DNA of 64,000 nucleotides from Fictibacillus fluitans (lineage in GTDB: Bacteria > Bacillota > Bacilli > Bacillales > Fictibacillaceae): NCBI RefSeq assembly GCF_030418125.1, contig NZ_JAUHTR010000001.1, positions 868,001-932,000 of the forward strand, written 5' to 3'. The notes under the pieces were generated by a model, which had not been told where the DNA came from, searched no databases, and was given only the letters and a program-made list of their open reading frames with translations. Numbering within the stretch: position 1 is the first letter of the stretch; each line of letters opens with the position of its first letter. The translations under genes and the position numbers were made by a program. This document shows positions 17,368 through 25,197 of this stretch, in pieces.

Positions 17368-17511
17368 ATGAGCAAACACAGCAAATCAAAGCGGGCGGTG
17401 CAGCAAGGCGCAGACGCAGTAAAGAATGTGAATGCAGAGCAGCACCTAAATGAGGAAATCAAAGAAACACAGCAAGAGGTGCAGAAAAATATAACCTTGG
17501 GAGGTCAGTAA
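17368..17511 (+). CDS. Small hydrophilic protein (47 aa)
   Basis: Starts MSKHSKSKRAVQQGADAV behind a strong GAGGAGG site and reads as one amphipathic, charged helix ending KNITLGGQ. No cysteine or membrane span. Its stop codon abuts the ATG of the next gene, whose ribosome-binding site lies inside its last codons, so the two are translationally coupled. The composition (Gln, Asn, Ala, Lys rich) resembles small spore proteins, but it lacks the SASP signatures I know, so no family is assigned. Confidence 0.6.
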   Translation: MSKHSKSKRAVQQGADAVKNVNAEQHLNEEIKETQQEVQKNITLGGQ

Positions 17512-17793
17512 ATGGGAAACAATATTTTCCAACGGGCAAAAGAAGCTGTTTCCAACCTTGTTGGCAACCATGATGAGCATAAACATAATCATGATCATCA
17601 ACATCAACATCAGAATCCTCAACACGAACAACTGAGTGCTCAATCCAGCGATTTCAGCAATGAAGATATTTCGGTAGCGGAAAACATCATTTCATCTGCA
17701 ATGGCAGATTCTTCCAACGCTGAACGCCAGCAATTGTCCGAACTTCAGGAAGAACTTGACGCAACCAAAGACAACAGCCAGCAAGATCTATAA
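17512..17793 (+). CDS. DUF3813-like small protein
   Basis: A 93-residue soluble protein. It opens MGNNIFQRAKEAVSNLVGN, has a His/Gln-rich linker (about 21-45) with repeated HNHDHQHQHQ units that could bind metal, and closes with a helical pair (VAENIISSAMADSSNAERQQ, then LSELQEELDATK). The two ends resemble DUF3813 (B. subtilis YizC), a family next to yitU as I recall; the His tract looks like an insertion. Coupled to the upstream 47-residue gene. Confidence 0.6.
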   Translation: MGNNIFQRAKEAVSNLVGNHDEHKHNHDHQHQHQNPQHEQLSAQSSDFSNEDISVAENIISSAMADSSNAERQQLSELQEELDATKDNSQQDL

Positions 17794-17795
17794 AA

Positions 17796-17827
17796 ATAAG
17801 GCTGAGAGGTTCCTCTCAGCCTTTTTG
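17796..17827. terminator. Bidirectional terminator between convergent genes
   Basis: AGGCTGAGAGG and CCTCTCAGCCT form a perfect 11-bp stem with a 2-nt loop, with A-runs to the left and TTTTTGTATTTT to the right. It overlaps the last codons of the SGNH hydrolase gene on the minus strand. Confidence 0.8.
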
Positions 17828-18424
17828 TATTTTAGCCAGTGCAGCAAACCGTTTTTTGGTTTTCTTGGCTTTTTTTAATTTTTCCATTTTCTGAATAACA
17901 AGACCCGCTAAAAGCCTGTAGCCTTTTTTGTTAAAGTGAAGACCATCCTGAGTCAGCATCTGCTTATAGTTCCGGCCGGTCATTTTTTTCCACAAATCGA
18001 TGAAATGGGTGTTATAGGTATCAGCCAGTTCTTTTACAGCTTTAGCATATTGATGCGTACGCTCATTCGTTCTGGCGTGCTGCTCATTTTCATCCACCGG
18101 AGAAGGTGAAATTAAAATAATTTTTGACGGACCAAGCTTCTCGATCATATAAATCAAATTGTTCTTATATTCTTCCACTTCAATTAAACGATGGGTGCTT
18201 GCGTCATTCGCGCCGAAAAGAACCGTAACCAAATCAGGTTCATGCCTCAGGACATCTTCCTGAAACCGGGTTAAGGCCAGCCTCGTTGTCTCAGCCGGTA
18301 CACCTGCATTAATGACATTCCACTTACTAAGTGACAGACGGACTCTTGAGGTCAGTCTCAGTGAATCATCGTCATTTAGTTCATGAGCTGTTATACTGTC
18401 TCCAAAACATACTAATGTTTTCAT
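17816..18424 (-). CDS. SGNH/GDSL-type esterase
   Basis: A 202-residue lipase/acylhydrolase. All four SGNH blocks can be seen: FGDSIT (Ser10), the Gly of VINAGVPAETT, GANDAS with the Asn near residue 72, and DGLHFNKKG with the Asp/His pair near 161-164. No signal peptide, so probably cytoplasmic. The 35-residue C-terminal tail is strongly basic (KKAKKTKKR). It starts with ATG behind GGAGGAAAG. Substrate unknown; B. subtilis homologues of this size are called YcsK-like. Confidence 0.85.
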   Translation of the reverse strand: MKTLVCFGDSITAHELNDDDSLRLTSRVRLSLSKWNVINAGVPAETTRLALTRFQEDVLRHEPDLVTVLFGANDASTHRLIEVEEYKNNLIYMIEKLGPSKIILISPSPVDENEQHARTNERTHQYAKAVKELADTYNTHFIDLWKKMTGRNYKQMLTQDGLHFNKKGYRLLAGLVIQKMEKLKKAKKTKKRFAALAKIQKG

Positions 18425-18549
18425 GAGCTTTCCTCCTGCTCTTTTGTACTCCCCATAAGTATTCGCTTGTAAATTTCATTTGGTCACAGTCGCAAGCAGA
18501 ATATTTTGTTATAATGTAGCTACAAAACCTATTTGCATGGAGGATTTCA

Positions 18550-19002
18550 ATGTTTGTCTATGAAGTACCATCTACTGCTTCTGATGAGGTTACAAAAAAA
18601 ATTGCGGATCTGATCTCCCAGCAAAGAACACGGTCCGAAGACGACGGAGGCTATGAGAAAGTATTAACCGGCATTTCTCTTGCCATTAAGGAAGAGTCAA
18701 ATTCCGGAGTCATCATTGCTGAAGAAGACGGAGAAGTCCTTGGCGTTGCCTTCTACAACATAGGTATCAGCCTTCCCCTTGGCGGTCCGTATTTGTGGCT
18801 GAACGAACTTTTTGTCCGTGAAGATGCCCGAAATAAAGGGATTGCCCGCAAGATTCTGCTTCATTTGATCCATTGGGCTGAACGGGAAGGCATCAAATCC
18901 ATAGACCTTGAAACCGGGATCAATAATTCTGTCACCAAGCACCTTTATAACTCACTTGATTTTCACGACATTATTTCACAGCGCTATCGATTTAACTTTT
19001 AA
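18550..19002 (+). CDS. GNAT-family N-acetyltransferase
   Basis: A 150-residue acetyl-CoA-dependent acetyltransferase. Motif A with the pyrophosphate loop is LFVREDARNKGIARKILLHL (about 88-107), and motif B with ETGINNSVTKHLYNSLDF follows. Start ATG after GGAGGATTTC. It is followed 18 bp later by the Nfu_N protein and then a terminator, so these two form a small operon. Acceptor unknown. Confidence 0.85.
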   Translation: MFVYEVPSTASDEVTKKIADLISQQRTRSEDDGGYEKVLTGISLAIKEESNSGVIIAEEDGEVLGVAFYNIGISLPLGGPYLWLNELFVREDARNKGIARKILLHLIHWAEREGIKSIDLETGINNSVTKHLYNSLDFHDIISQRYRFNF

Positions 19003-19020
19003 CTAACAGGAGATGATATT

Positions 19021-19278
19021 ATGGCCCTTGAATTTTCTATCGAACCAACACCCAATCCTAATGCACTGAAGTTTTCTGCAAGTCAGCCGTTTCTGGAGGG
19101 GCGATTGTCTGCCAGAGCGGGAGATACATCTGACTCTCCCCTTGCAGCCTCCCTTCTTTCAATTGATGGAGTGGAATCCATCTTTGGATTTCAGGATTTC
19201 TTGACCGTCAACAAATTTCCCGACGCAGACTGGGAAGAGCTTGTTCCCCACATTAAAGAAGTACTCGAAACGTTATAA
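19021..19278 (+). CDS. Nfu/NifU N-terminal-domain protein
   Basis: An 85-residue stand-alone Nfu_N domain. The signature EPTPNPNALKFSASQPFLEG sits at about 6-25, followed by PLAASLLSIDGVESIFGFQDFLTV, the core of this fold. The C-terminal CxxC NifU domain that binds iron-sulfur clusters in full Nfu proteins is absent, so it cannot carry a cluster in the usual way; a partner or regulatory role in cluster delivery is inferred. Downstream of the GNAT gene. Confidence 0.85.
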   Translation: MALEFSIEPTPNPNALKFSASQPFLEGRLSARAGDTSDSPLAASLLSIDGVESIFGFQDFLTVNKFPDADWEELVPHIKEVLETL

Positions 19279-19284
19279 GCACAA

Positions 19285-19320
19285 AAAAGAGCGGACTTTC
19301 ATCTGAAAGTCCGCTTTTGT
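19285..19320 (+). terminator. Terminator after the Nfu_N gene
   Basis: AGCGGACTTTCA and TGAAAGTCCGCT form a 12-bp stem with a 2-nt loop, followed by TTTGTTTTCC. Confidence 0.85.
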
Positions 19321-19343
19321 TTTCCTTTGGTTGTTGTAGTAGA

Positions 19344-19424
19344 GATTTCCGTTCCAGGATGCTCGCTTTCCGCGGGAGTCTCGCACCTTGCACTCCAACC
19401 TCTTGTCAACGAAGATTTATAACC
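19344..19424. repeat. Short, internally deleted copy of the 12.2-kb repeat
   Basis: Left part TTCCGTTCCAGGATGCTCGC plus TTTCCGCGGG is identical to the start of the long copy and is joined directly to AGTCTCGCACCTTGCACTCC, CAAC and TCAACGAAGATTTATAACC, which match its right end. About 150 bp of the centre are missing. It lies between the Nfu_N terminator and the end of the yitT-like gene, so it is purely intergenic. Confidence 0.8.
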
Positions 19425-19456
19425 AAAGAAAGAACCTTTTAAGCAACTGCCCTTCC

Positions 19457-20308
19457 TTAATCATCTTTTCGGAACAGCCCGAAAATGCCTGTTGTGTTGA
19501 CAATATTGGTAAAGGCGCTCGGATCGACTTCTTTTAGAATATTTTCGAGGTCATACAATTCATACCGGGTAACGACAATAATGAGCATCTCTTTATTTTC
19601 ATTGGAGAAGGCTCCCTTTGCCGGTACAATGGTAATCCCCCGGACCAGTTTGGAATGGATTGCTTCTTTCAATTCGCTACCTTTTTTTGTAACGATCATG
19701 GCCGTCAATTTTTCATGCCGTGTATGAATCGCATCGATGATTCGTGTGCTGACGTACAAAGCAACCAGTGTATATAGTGCTTTTTCCCAGCCAAAAATCA
19801 AACCGGCAGCCAAAATAATGGAGCCATTCAAAATCATAAAATAGGTGCCTATGGGCCGGTTGTGTTTGCGTGACAAAATCATGGCGACAATATCCAGGCC
19901 TCCCGTTGAGGCACCGTATTTCAGTGTGAAGCCGACACCAATCGCCGCAATCACTCCTCCAAATACAGCATTTAGGAGAATATCTTTGGATATTTCAGCG
20001 ACAGGTATGATTGTAAGAAAAAAAGACATCATAAAGACACAGAAAAAACTGTAAATGGTAAAGGACTTACCGACCTTCATCCAGCCAATAATCGCAACCG
20101 GAATATTCAATACAAATAAAAGCACACCGGTTGAAATTGGTACGGGTGAATGAACAAGGAGTGAGGATACGAGCTGGGCGACACCTGTAAAGCCACTGGC
20201 ATATACTTTGGCCGGAATTAAAAACAGATTTAGGGCAACAGCATTAAGCGCAGCACCGATAACGATGACAATGATTTTCTGTAATTCCTGAAGAGGTGAG
20301 TAATTCAT
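19457..20308 (-). CDS. yitT: YitT-family membrane protein (DUF161 + DUF2179)
   Basis: A 283-residue integral membrane protein with about five or six helices in the first 200 residues. Characteristic segments are NLFLIPAKVYASGFTGVAQL and TLKYGASTGGLDIVAMIL. A soluble C-terminal DUF2179 domain follows (from about 205; KGSELKEAIHSKLVRGITIV, ending near GIFGLFRKDD). ATG 20308 is preferred because AAAGGAAA lies upstream; an extension to 20359 reads as non-conserved polar sequence. The transported substrate is unknown. It is divergent from the DegV gene. Confidence 0.88.
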   Translation of the reverse strand: MNYSPLQELQKIIVIVIGAALNAVALNLFLIPAKVYASGFTGVAQLVSSLLVHSPVPISTGVLLFVLNIPVAIIGWMKVGKSFTIYSFFCVFMMSFFLTIIPVAEISKDILLNAVFGGVIAAIGVGFTLKYGASTGGLDIVAMILSRKHNRPIGTYFMILNGSIILAAGLIFGWEKALYTLVALYVSTRIIDAIHTRHEKLTAMIVTKKGSELKEAIHSKLVRGITIVPAKGAFSNENKEMLIIVVTRYELYDLENILKEVDPSAFTNIVNTTGIFGLFRKDD

Positions 20309-20465
20309 GGTGGATTTCCTTTCAAATTTTAACTTAGTCCAACTATCTGTTTTTATCAAAATTACCCGTCGTAGTCAATAGGATTGTGGCAAACAATCTA
20401 TTGCCTTTATATGGGGTGAAGTATACACTTAACGTATCATACATAAAAAAGTGCAGGTGATTGAT

Positions 20466-21332
20466 ATGGACGTTCAGATCATAACAGACAGCGGCTGTGA
20501 TTTACCGCAGCACATCATCGATGAATTTAACGTTACAATGCTTCCTTTAGTCGTTACCATCCATGACCGGGAAGAATATGACCGGAAAACGATACAGCCG
20601 TTACAGCTGTATAACCAAATGCGTGAAGGCGCTGCTCCAAAAACATCCCAGGTGCCTCCCATGCTGGTCAGGGAAGCATTCCAGCGATGCGCAAAAGAAA
20701 ATACTCCCTGTATATACATAACTTTATCTTCGGGTTTGAGCGGTACATACCAGACTGCGGAACTGATTCGTCAAGAAGTAATGGAAGAATTCCCTGATGC
20801 AGAACTTGCGGTGATCGATTCACAATGCGCGTCCCTCGGGTTTGGCCTGGTCGTCTATCAGAGTGCCAAACGTGCCAGGGAAGGCGGATCCTTTGATGAT
20901 GTCATTTCCACAGCTGAATATTGTAAAAACCATACTGAGCATATCTTTACCGTAGATGACCTTGAATATTTATTGCGCGGCGGAAGAGTGAGCAAAACAC
21001 AGGCCATGATGGGGAGCCTTCTTAAAATAAAGCCCGTCCTTCATATGAAAGACGGAAAACTGTTTCCCATCGAAAAGATACGGGGGAAAAAGAAGGTATT
21101 TGGCCGTATGATTGAACTGATGAAAGAACGGGGAACCGATTTGAGCGACCAGATTATCGGAATCAGCCATGCAGATGATCAGGAAGCCGCAAATTCGCTG
21201 AAAGAAATGATTAAAGCTGAAACAGGTTGTAATCAAATCATGATTTCAATGATTGGATGTGCCATAGGTTCCCATGCCGGCCCCGGAACCATTGCCATGT
21301 TCTTTCTGACAAAACCCTATTCCGATGCATAA
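20466..21332 (+). CDS. yitS: DegV-family fatty-acid-binding protein, YitS-like
   Basis: A 288-residue two-domain DegV protein. The start VQIITDSGCDLP and the ligand loop ITLSSGLSGTYQTA (about 81-94) bind the fatty-acid carboxylate; DSQCASLGFGLVVY and YLLRGGRVSKTQAM are also family hallmarks. In Gram-positive bacteria such proteins present fatty acids to the FakA kinase. I start at ATG 20466, 6 nt after AGGTGA, rather than at GTG 20451, which overlaps that site. Confidence 0.9.
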   Translation: MDVQIITDSGCDLPQHIIDEFNVTMLPLVVTIHDREEYDRKTIQPLQLYNQMREGAAPKTSQVPPMLVREAFQRCAKENTPCIYITLSSGLSGTYQTAELIRQEVMEEFPDAELAVIDSQCASLGFGLVVYQSAKRAREGGSFDDVISTAEYCKNHTEHIFTVDDLEYLLRGGRVSKTQAMMGSLLKIKPVLHMKDGKLFPIEKIRGKKKVFGRMIELMKERGTDLSDQIIGISHADDQEAANSLKEMIKAETGCNQIMISMIGCAIGSHAGPGTIAMFFLTKPYSDA

Positions 21333-21376
21333 GTCAGGTCCGCCCCGTTCATGTTAATCATGAGGAGGCGAGTTCC

Positions 21377-21514
21377 ATGACACACAAATACACAAAAGAT
21401 GATAACAAGAAAAAAGAGGACCACCAGGCGGAGAATCAACTGAAAAACAAAGCAGAACGAGAGAACAAAAGTGCTGGAAAACATTCATTCTCCAAAGAAA
21501 CAGACCACTTGTAA
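21377..21514 (+). CDS. Small, highly charged protein (45 aa)
   Basis: MTHKYTKDDNKKKEDHQAEN opens a protein that is almost entirely Lys, Glu, Asp, Asn and Gln, with no hydrophobic core or cysteine; it is likely disordered or one charged helix. A strong GAGGAGG site precedes the ATG, and a terminator follows the stop by a few bases, which supports a real gene. The composition recalls small acid-soluble spore proteins of minor types, but I cannot assign one. Confidence 0.55.
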   Translation: MTHKYTKDDNKKKEDHQAENQLKNKAERENKSAGKHSFSKETDHL

Positions 21515-21517
21515 TAC

Positions 21518-21548
21518 AAAAAAACATCCGTTACGGATGTTTTTTTGT
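21518..21548. terminator. Bidirectional terminator between convergent genes
   Basis: AAAAAAACATCCGT and ACGGATGTTTTTTT form an almost perfect palindrome with a minimal loop, usable in both directions by the 45-residue gene and by hmp. Confidence 0.8.
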
Positions 21549-21556
21549 TTAAGCAA

Positions 21557-22789
21557 TCAAGCATTTACGGTGTCCTGTTCCGAAAGCTCAGCGGCCGGGC
21601 CGAAGAATTCAAAATGAATCTGGTTTTCTGGTATATTTAAATTTTTAAGGATGCGGTAAAGAGCTTTCATAAAAGGAACCGGTCCGCAAAAGTAATAGTC
21701 TGCTTTTGGATCTAAGGCCAATCCCCTCAGCCATTCTTCATTCACAAAACCTTCTTTATCAAATGACTTTTGATTTTTATCCTGTTCCAGCGGCTTTTCA
21801 TAAACCACATAGCTTTTAATATTATCATGTTCACTGGCTATCTTTTGGACATGGTCTTTAAACGCGTGGTGGGTGCTGTCAATCGCCGCATGAATAAATG
21901 TTACCTGACGAACTGCTTTGCTTTTTATAACTGAATTCAGCATGCTCATCATTGGCGTCTGACCCACTCCCCCGCTGAGCAGAACCACAGAGGAAGTGCT
22001 TTCTTCATCCAGGTAAAATTCCCCTGCAGGAGCACTGACCTGAAGCATGCATCCCTCTTTTATGTGGTCATGTAGATGAACGGATACTTTTCCAGGAAAA
22101 TCTCCCAGGCTTTCTTTTTTTACACTGATTCTGTAATATTCTTCATTTGGTGCGTCAGACAGGCTGTACTGTCGGATATGGGTATACTCTTCCCCTTCGA
22201 TCTGGAACTTGATAGAAATATATTGCCCAGGCTTATAGGAAGCGATGGATTTCCGATCGGCAGGGATAAGATAGAACGAAGTAATGACAGAGCTTTCCTC
22301 CTCGACACGGTCCACCACAAAATCCCTGAACCCTTTCCAGCCGCCATGCTGTTCTTCAGCTTTTTCGTACATTTCGCGCTCCACACCGATAAAGGCGTCT
22401 GCAATTACCCCGTATGCTTTACCCCATGCTTCAAGAATTTCTGGAGTCGCAGCATCTCCCAAAACCTCTTTGATGGCAATGAGGAGATTTTCTCCGACAA
22501 TGGGATAATGCTCCGGCTGAATGCCCAGGCTTCTGTGTTTTTGTGCAATTTGTTTTACCGCCGGAAGAATGGCTTCAAGTTTATCGATATGGGCAGCGGC
22601 TGCATAGACGGCATTTGCCAACGCTGTTTGCTGACGGCCTTTCTTTTGATTGGCATGATTAAAAATATTTAACAGCTCTGGATGCTTGGTGAACAAGTTA
22701 TTATAGAACCTCGTCGTAATCTCTTTTCCATGAATTTCAAGAACCGGGACAGTTGATTTAATGATATCAATCGTTTTTTGATCCAACAT
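21557..22789 (-). CDS. hmp: Flavohemoprotein, nitric oxide dioxygenase
   Basis: Oxidises nitric oxide to nitrate using O2 and NADH, and protects against nitrosative stress. It has 410 residues: a globin domain (1-140) with Tyr29 at B10 (TTRFYNN) and the proximal haem His85 (QKHRSLG), an FAD-binding domain with RQYSLSDAP (about 205-213), and an NAD domain with [15 protein letters not shown] and the terminal FEFFGP. A Crp/Fnr-type palindrome sits at the -41.5 position of its probable promoter (listed separately). Preceded on the same strand by a kinase gene with its own terminator. Confidence 0.95.
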   Translation of the reverse strand: MLDQKTIDIIKSTVPVLEIHGKEITTRFYNNLFTKHPELLNIFNHANQKKGRQQTALANAVYAAAAHIDKLEAILPAVKQIAQKHRSLGIQPEHYPIVGENLLIAIKEVLGDAATPEILEAWGKAYGVIADAFIGVEREMYEKAEEQHGGWKGFRDFVVDRVEEESSVITSFYLIPADRKSIASYKPGQYISIKFQIEGEEYTHIRQYSLSDAPNEEYYRISVKKESLGDFPGKVSVHLHDHIKEGCMLQVSAPAGEFYLDEESTSSVVLLSGGVGQTPMMSMLNSVIKSKAVRQVTFIHAAIDSTHHAFKDHVQKIASEHDNIKSYVVYEKPLEQDKNQKSFDKEGFVNEEWLRGLALDPKADYYFCGPVPFMKALYRILKNLNIPENQIHFEFFGPAAELSEQDTVNA

Positions 22790-22826
22790 GTTAAAGACCC
22801 CTTTGTTGTTTGTTATTTACAAATTC

Positions 22827-22869
22827 ATTATAGAAAAGCACAAAAGGTTCCTTTGTGATTGCAATCACT
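22827..22869 (-). promoter_or_regulatory. hmp promoter with a Crp/Fnr-type box
   Basis: On the minus strand the -10 is TATAAT (22827-22832) and the expected -35 position holds only CAAAGG, a poor match. The perfect palindrome TGTGATTGCAATCACT (22854-22869) has the Crp/Fnr form TGTGA-N6-TCACT. If transcription starts 7 nt after the -10 (22820, a G on this strand), the palindrome is centred at -41.5, the class II activator position, which fits a weak -35. Confidence 0.6.
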
Positions 22870-22899
22870 TTTATCATGTCAGATTTGTGAAAACTAAAA

Positions 22900-22923
22900 A
22901 AAACATCACTTATGATGTTTTTT
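22900..22923 (-). terminator. Terminator at the end of the kinase gene
   Basis: AAACATCA and TGATGTTT arms with a 4-nt loop overlap the kinase stop codon, with TTTTTTTAG on the minus-strand downstream side. Confidence 0.6.
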
Positions 22924-24061
22924 CCAGGGCTTGCGGTAATGATATGGAAAAAATGGTTCGCTCTTCATTGGATGTTACGTTAATCTTGCCATTGTGTTTT
23001 TCAACAATTTGTTTACAAACCGAAAGTCCGAGTCCTGTTCCAAGCTCCTTTGTTGTAATGAACGGTTCAAAAATGTTTTCAAGCAGATGAGCAGGAATTT
23101 GTGAACCATTGTTGGAAATCTCAAGACCAATCCTGCCCCCCCTCAGGTTAGCGCTGACATGGATGATCCGCTCTTCCGGTAAATCGCACAATTCCTCAAC
23201 AGCATTGTTCAGGATATTTAAGATCACCTGTTTAAGCTGATTTTTGTCTCCCTCCACTTTTAAACCGGGAGAGATCTCCACCACTAAGTTGATCTTCGCT
23301 TCAAGGAAACGCGGATACATAAAATCCACCATTTCATGAAGACAGGCGGACAAATCAAATATTGCGATCATATCATCCAGCCCTTTCATTTTTGACAGCA
23401 AAAGAAACTGGCTGATTTTTTCCTGGAGATTTTCCAGTTCGCTATTAATGATAGATGTGTAGTAATCTGTTTTGGGTGTGGGGGTTAATTCTGAGCCGAG
23501 CAGATAGATAAACCCTTTGATGGACGTCAGCGGATTACGAAATTCATGGGCAAAGCTCGCGGCAATTTGTCCTAAAATCGTAAGCCGGTCATTATGCATC
23601 TCCTGGATAAACTGGTTCTTGTTTTCTATTATGATATCGTTTAATGCAGAGAATTCATTGATCGCAAAATAAAGAAGATGATCAAAGAACTCATTGACCC
23701 TCAGACTGATCCACCGCTGTTCATCCTGGCCAAGATCCGGAACAAAGATCCGTTCGTTCACGATTTGTCTGCCTGCATTGATATTAAACACAAATTCACT
23801 GATGTCCGTTTTTGCTTCAATTCGTTCAGGAGCGATCTTTTTTGTAAATTCCCTGATCAGCTCGATATCGGGATTCTGAAGATATTGATAAAGCAAATGA
23901 AGTGTTGTACTGCCATTTTTCATAACTTCTGTATAAAAGGGATCGGCTTTTTTAATCATAGCGCGATCTAGCCATTCAGAAACAATTATTTCATGATGCG
24001 TACGCAAATGGCGAATTGCGAAGTCAAGCTGTTCCACGGTTAATGTTTCTACACCTATCAT
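22910..24061 (-). CDS. Soluble orphan sensor histidine kinase
   Basis: A 383-residue kinase without predicted membrane segments. The N-terminal ~155 residues form a helical input domain, possibly the HisK_N-like domain of Bacillus kinases (tentative). The dimerisation box has phospho-acceptor His172 (AHEFRNPLTSIKGF); the ATPase domain shows the N box (QVILNILNNAVEEL), G1-like NNGSQIP, F box IFEPFITTKE and G2 GTGLGLSVCK. This HEFRNPLTSIKGF box is like those of sporulation phosphorelay kinases. No response regulator is adjacent, again as in kinases feeding Spo0F. Signal unknown. Confidence 0.85.
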   Translation of the reverse strand: MIGVETLTVEQLDFAIRHLRTHHEIIVSEWLDRAMIKKADPFYTEVMKNGSTTLHLLYQYLQNPDIELIREFTKKIAPERIEAKTDISEFVFNINAGRQIVNERIFVPDLGQDEQRWISLRVNEFFDHLLYFAINEFSALNDIIIENKNQFIQEMHNDRLTILGQIAASFAHEFRNPLTSIKGFIYLLGSELTPTPKTDYYTSIINSELENLQEKISQFLLLSKMKGLDDMIAIFDLSACLHEMVDFMYPRFLEAKINLVVEISPGLKVEGDKNQLKQVILNILNNAVEELCDLPEERIIHVSANLRGGRIGLEISNNGSQIPAHLLENIFEPFITTKELGTGLGLSVCKQIVEKHNGKINVTSNEERTIFSISLPQALEKTS

Positions 24062-24221
24062 GAAACCACTGCCTCTCTTTTCTCATGTCTTTTCATTCAT
24101 TATGCATTACTTTAAAAAGATGAACAATATCTGTCCAGCTTTTTTTAAAAAAGGTTTCATGGCTGGGTGATTGTGGAAGAATAACATCGTATTCAAACAA
24201 TGGATGAAGGAGCGATGACGT

Positions 24222-25091
24222 ATGAGTAACGAACAAAACCGAAAGATAAACCCTCCCGCCCAGCACCAGTCTCACCAGCCGGGGACCGAGACAGAAATGA
24301 ATCCGAAGCCGCAATCGGATGCCAAAACTTACAGAGGCAGTGAAAAGCTTAAAGGCAAAGCTGCGATCGTAACAGGCGGAGACAGCGGAATCGGCAAAGC
24401 AGCCGCCATCGCGTTTGCCAAAGAAGGTGCAGATGTCGCCATTGTTTATTTGGACGAGCAGCAAGATGCAGAAAAAACAAAATCTCTTATTGAACAGGAA
24501 GGTGTACGCTGCATTCTGTTTTCGGGTGACATCGGTGATGAGAATTTTTGCAAGGACGTGATTGAAAAGACGGTCGGAGAGTTCGGAAAACTGGATGTTC
24601 TCGTAAACAATGCCGGGGAACAGCATCCACAAAACAGTCTTGAAGACATTTCTGCCGAGCAGCTGGAGAAAACATTCAGAACGAATATCTTCTCTATGTT
24701 CTATCTGACAAAGGCGGCTTTAAAACATTTAAAAGCAGGCAGTTCCATCATTAATACAACTTCAATCACAGCCTATCAGGGTAACCCAAAGCTGATTGAT
24801 TATTCTTCCACCAAAGGAGCCATCCTTTCCTTTACTCGTGCACTCTCCAATTCCATTGTGGAAAAAGGAATCCGTGTGAATGCAGTAGCTCCTGGCCCGA
24901 TCTGGACACCGCTTATTCCAGCAACTTTCTCTGCTGAAGATGTGGATCAATTCGGTCAAAACGCTCCGATGAAGCGTCCAGGCCAGCCAGAAGAGCTGGC
25001 TCCTGCCTATGTATACCTTGCGAGTGATGATTCTTCTTACGTTTCCGGACAAACCATCCACATTAATGGCGGAACTGTCGTTAACGGATAA
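24222..25091 (+). CDS. SDR oxidoreductase, YhdF/YhxC-like
   Basis: A 289-residue short-chain dehydrogenase of the long-N-terminus type. The first ~40 residues are polar (NPPAQHQSHQPGTETEMNPK), then comes the cofactor loop TGGDSGIGKAAA, NNAGEQ, the catalytic Ser in INTTSITAY, and YSSTKGA giving the Tyr-X3-Lys pair. Homologues (B. subtilis YhdF/YhxC) are general-stress or spore-associated reductases; no convincing sigma-B promoter was seen. The ATG follows GGAGCGATGACG. Substrate unknown. Confidence 0.85.
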   Translation: MSNEQNRKINPPAQHQSHQPGTETEMNPKPQSDAKTYRGSEKLKGKAAIVTGGDSGIGKAAAIAFAKEGADVAIVYLDEQQDAEKTKSLIEQEGVRCILFSGDIGDENFCKDVIEKTVGEFGKLDVLVNNAGEQHPQNSLEDISAEQLEKTFRTNIFSMFYLTKAALKHLKAGSSIINTTSITAYQGNPKLIDYSSTKGAILSFTRALSNSIVEKGIRVNAVAPGPIWTPLIPATFSAEDVDQFGQNAPMKRPGQPEELAPAYVYLASDDSSYVSGQTIHINGGTVVNG

Positions 25092-25101
25092 TGGAAGCTT
25101 T

Positions 25102-25133
25102 ATGAAAAGCCGATGTTTCATCGGCTTTTTTGT
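25102..25133 (+). terminator. Terminator after the SDR gene
   Basis: AAAAGCCGATG and CATCGGCTTTT form an 11-bp stem with a 3-nt loop, followed by TTGTTT. Confidence 0.8.
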
Positions 25134-25197
25134 TTGGATAAAATCACCCTTCATTGTCACAAACTAAGCAAAAGAATGCTGCGAAAGGGTGTTGACC

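Noticed and set aside
24110-24221. Possible sigma-B promoter (GTTTCA ... GGGTGA) before the SDR gene
   Set aside because: The two elements are only about 8 bp apart, whereas sigma-B promoters need about 13-15 bp.
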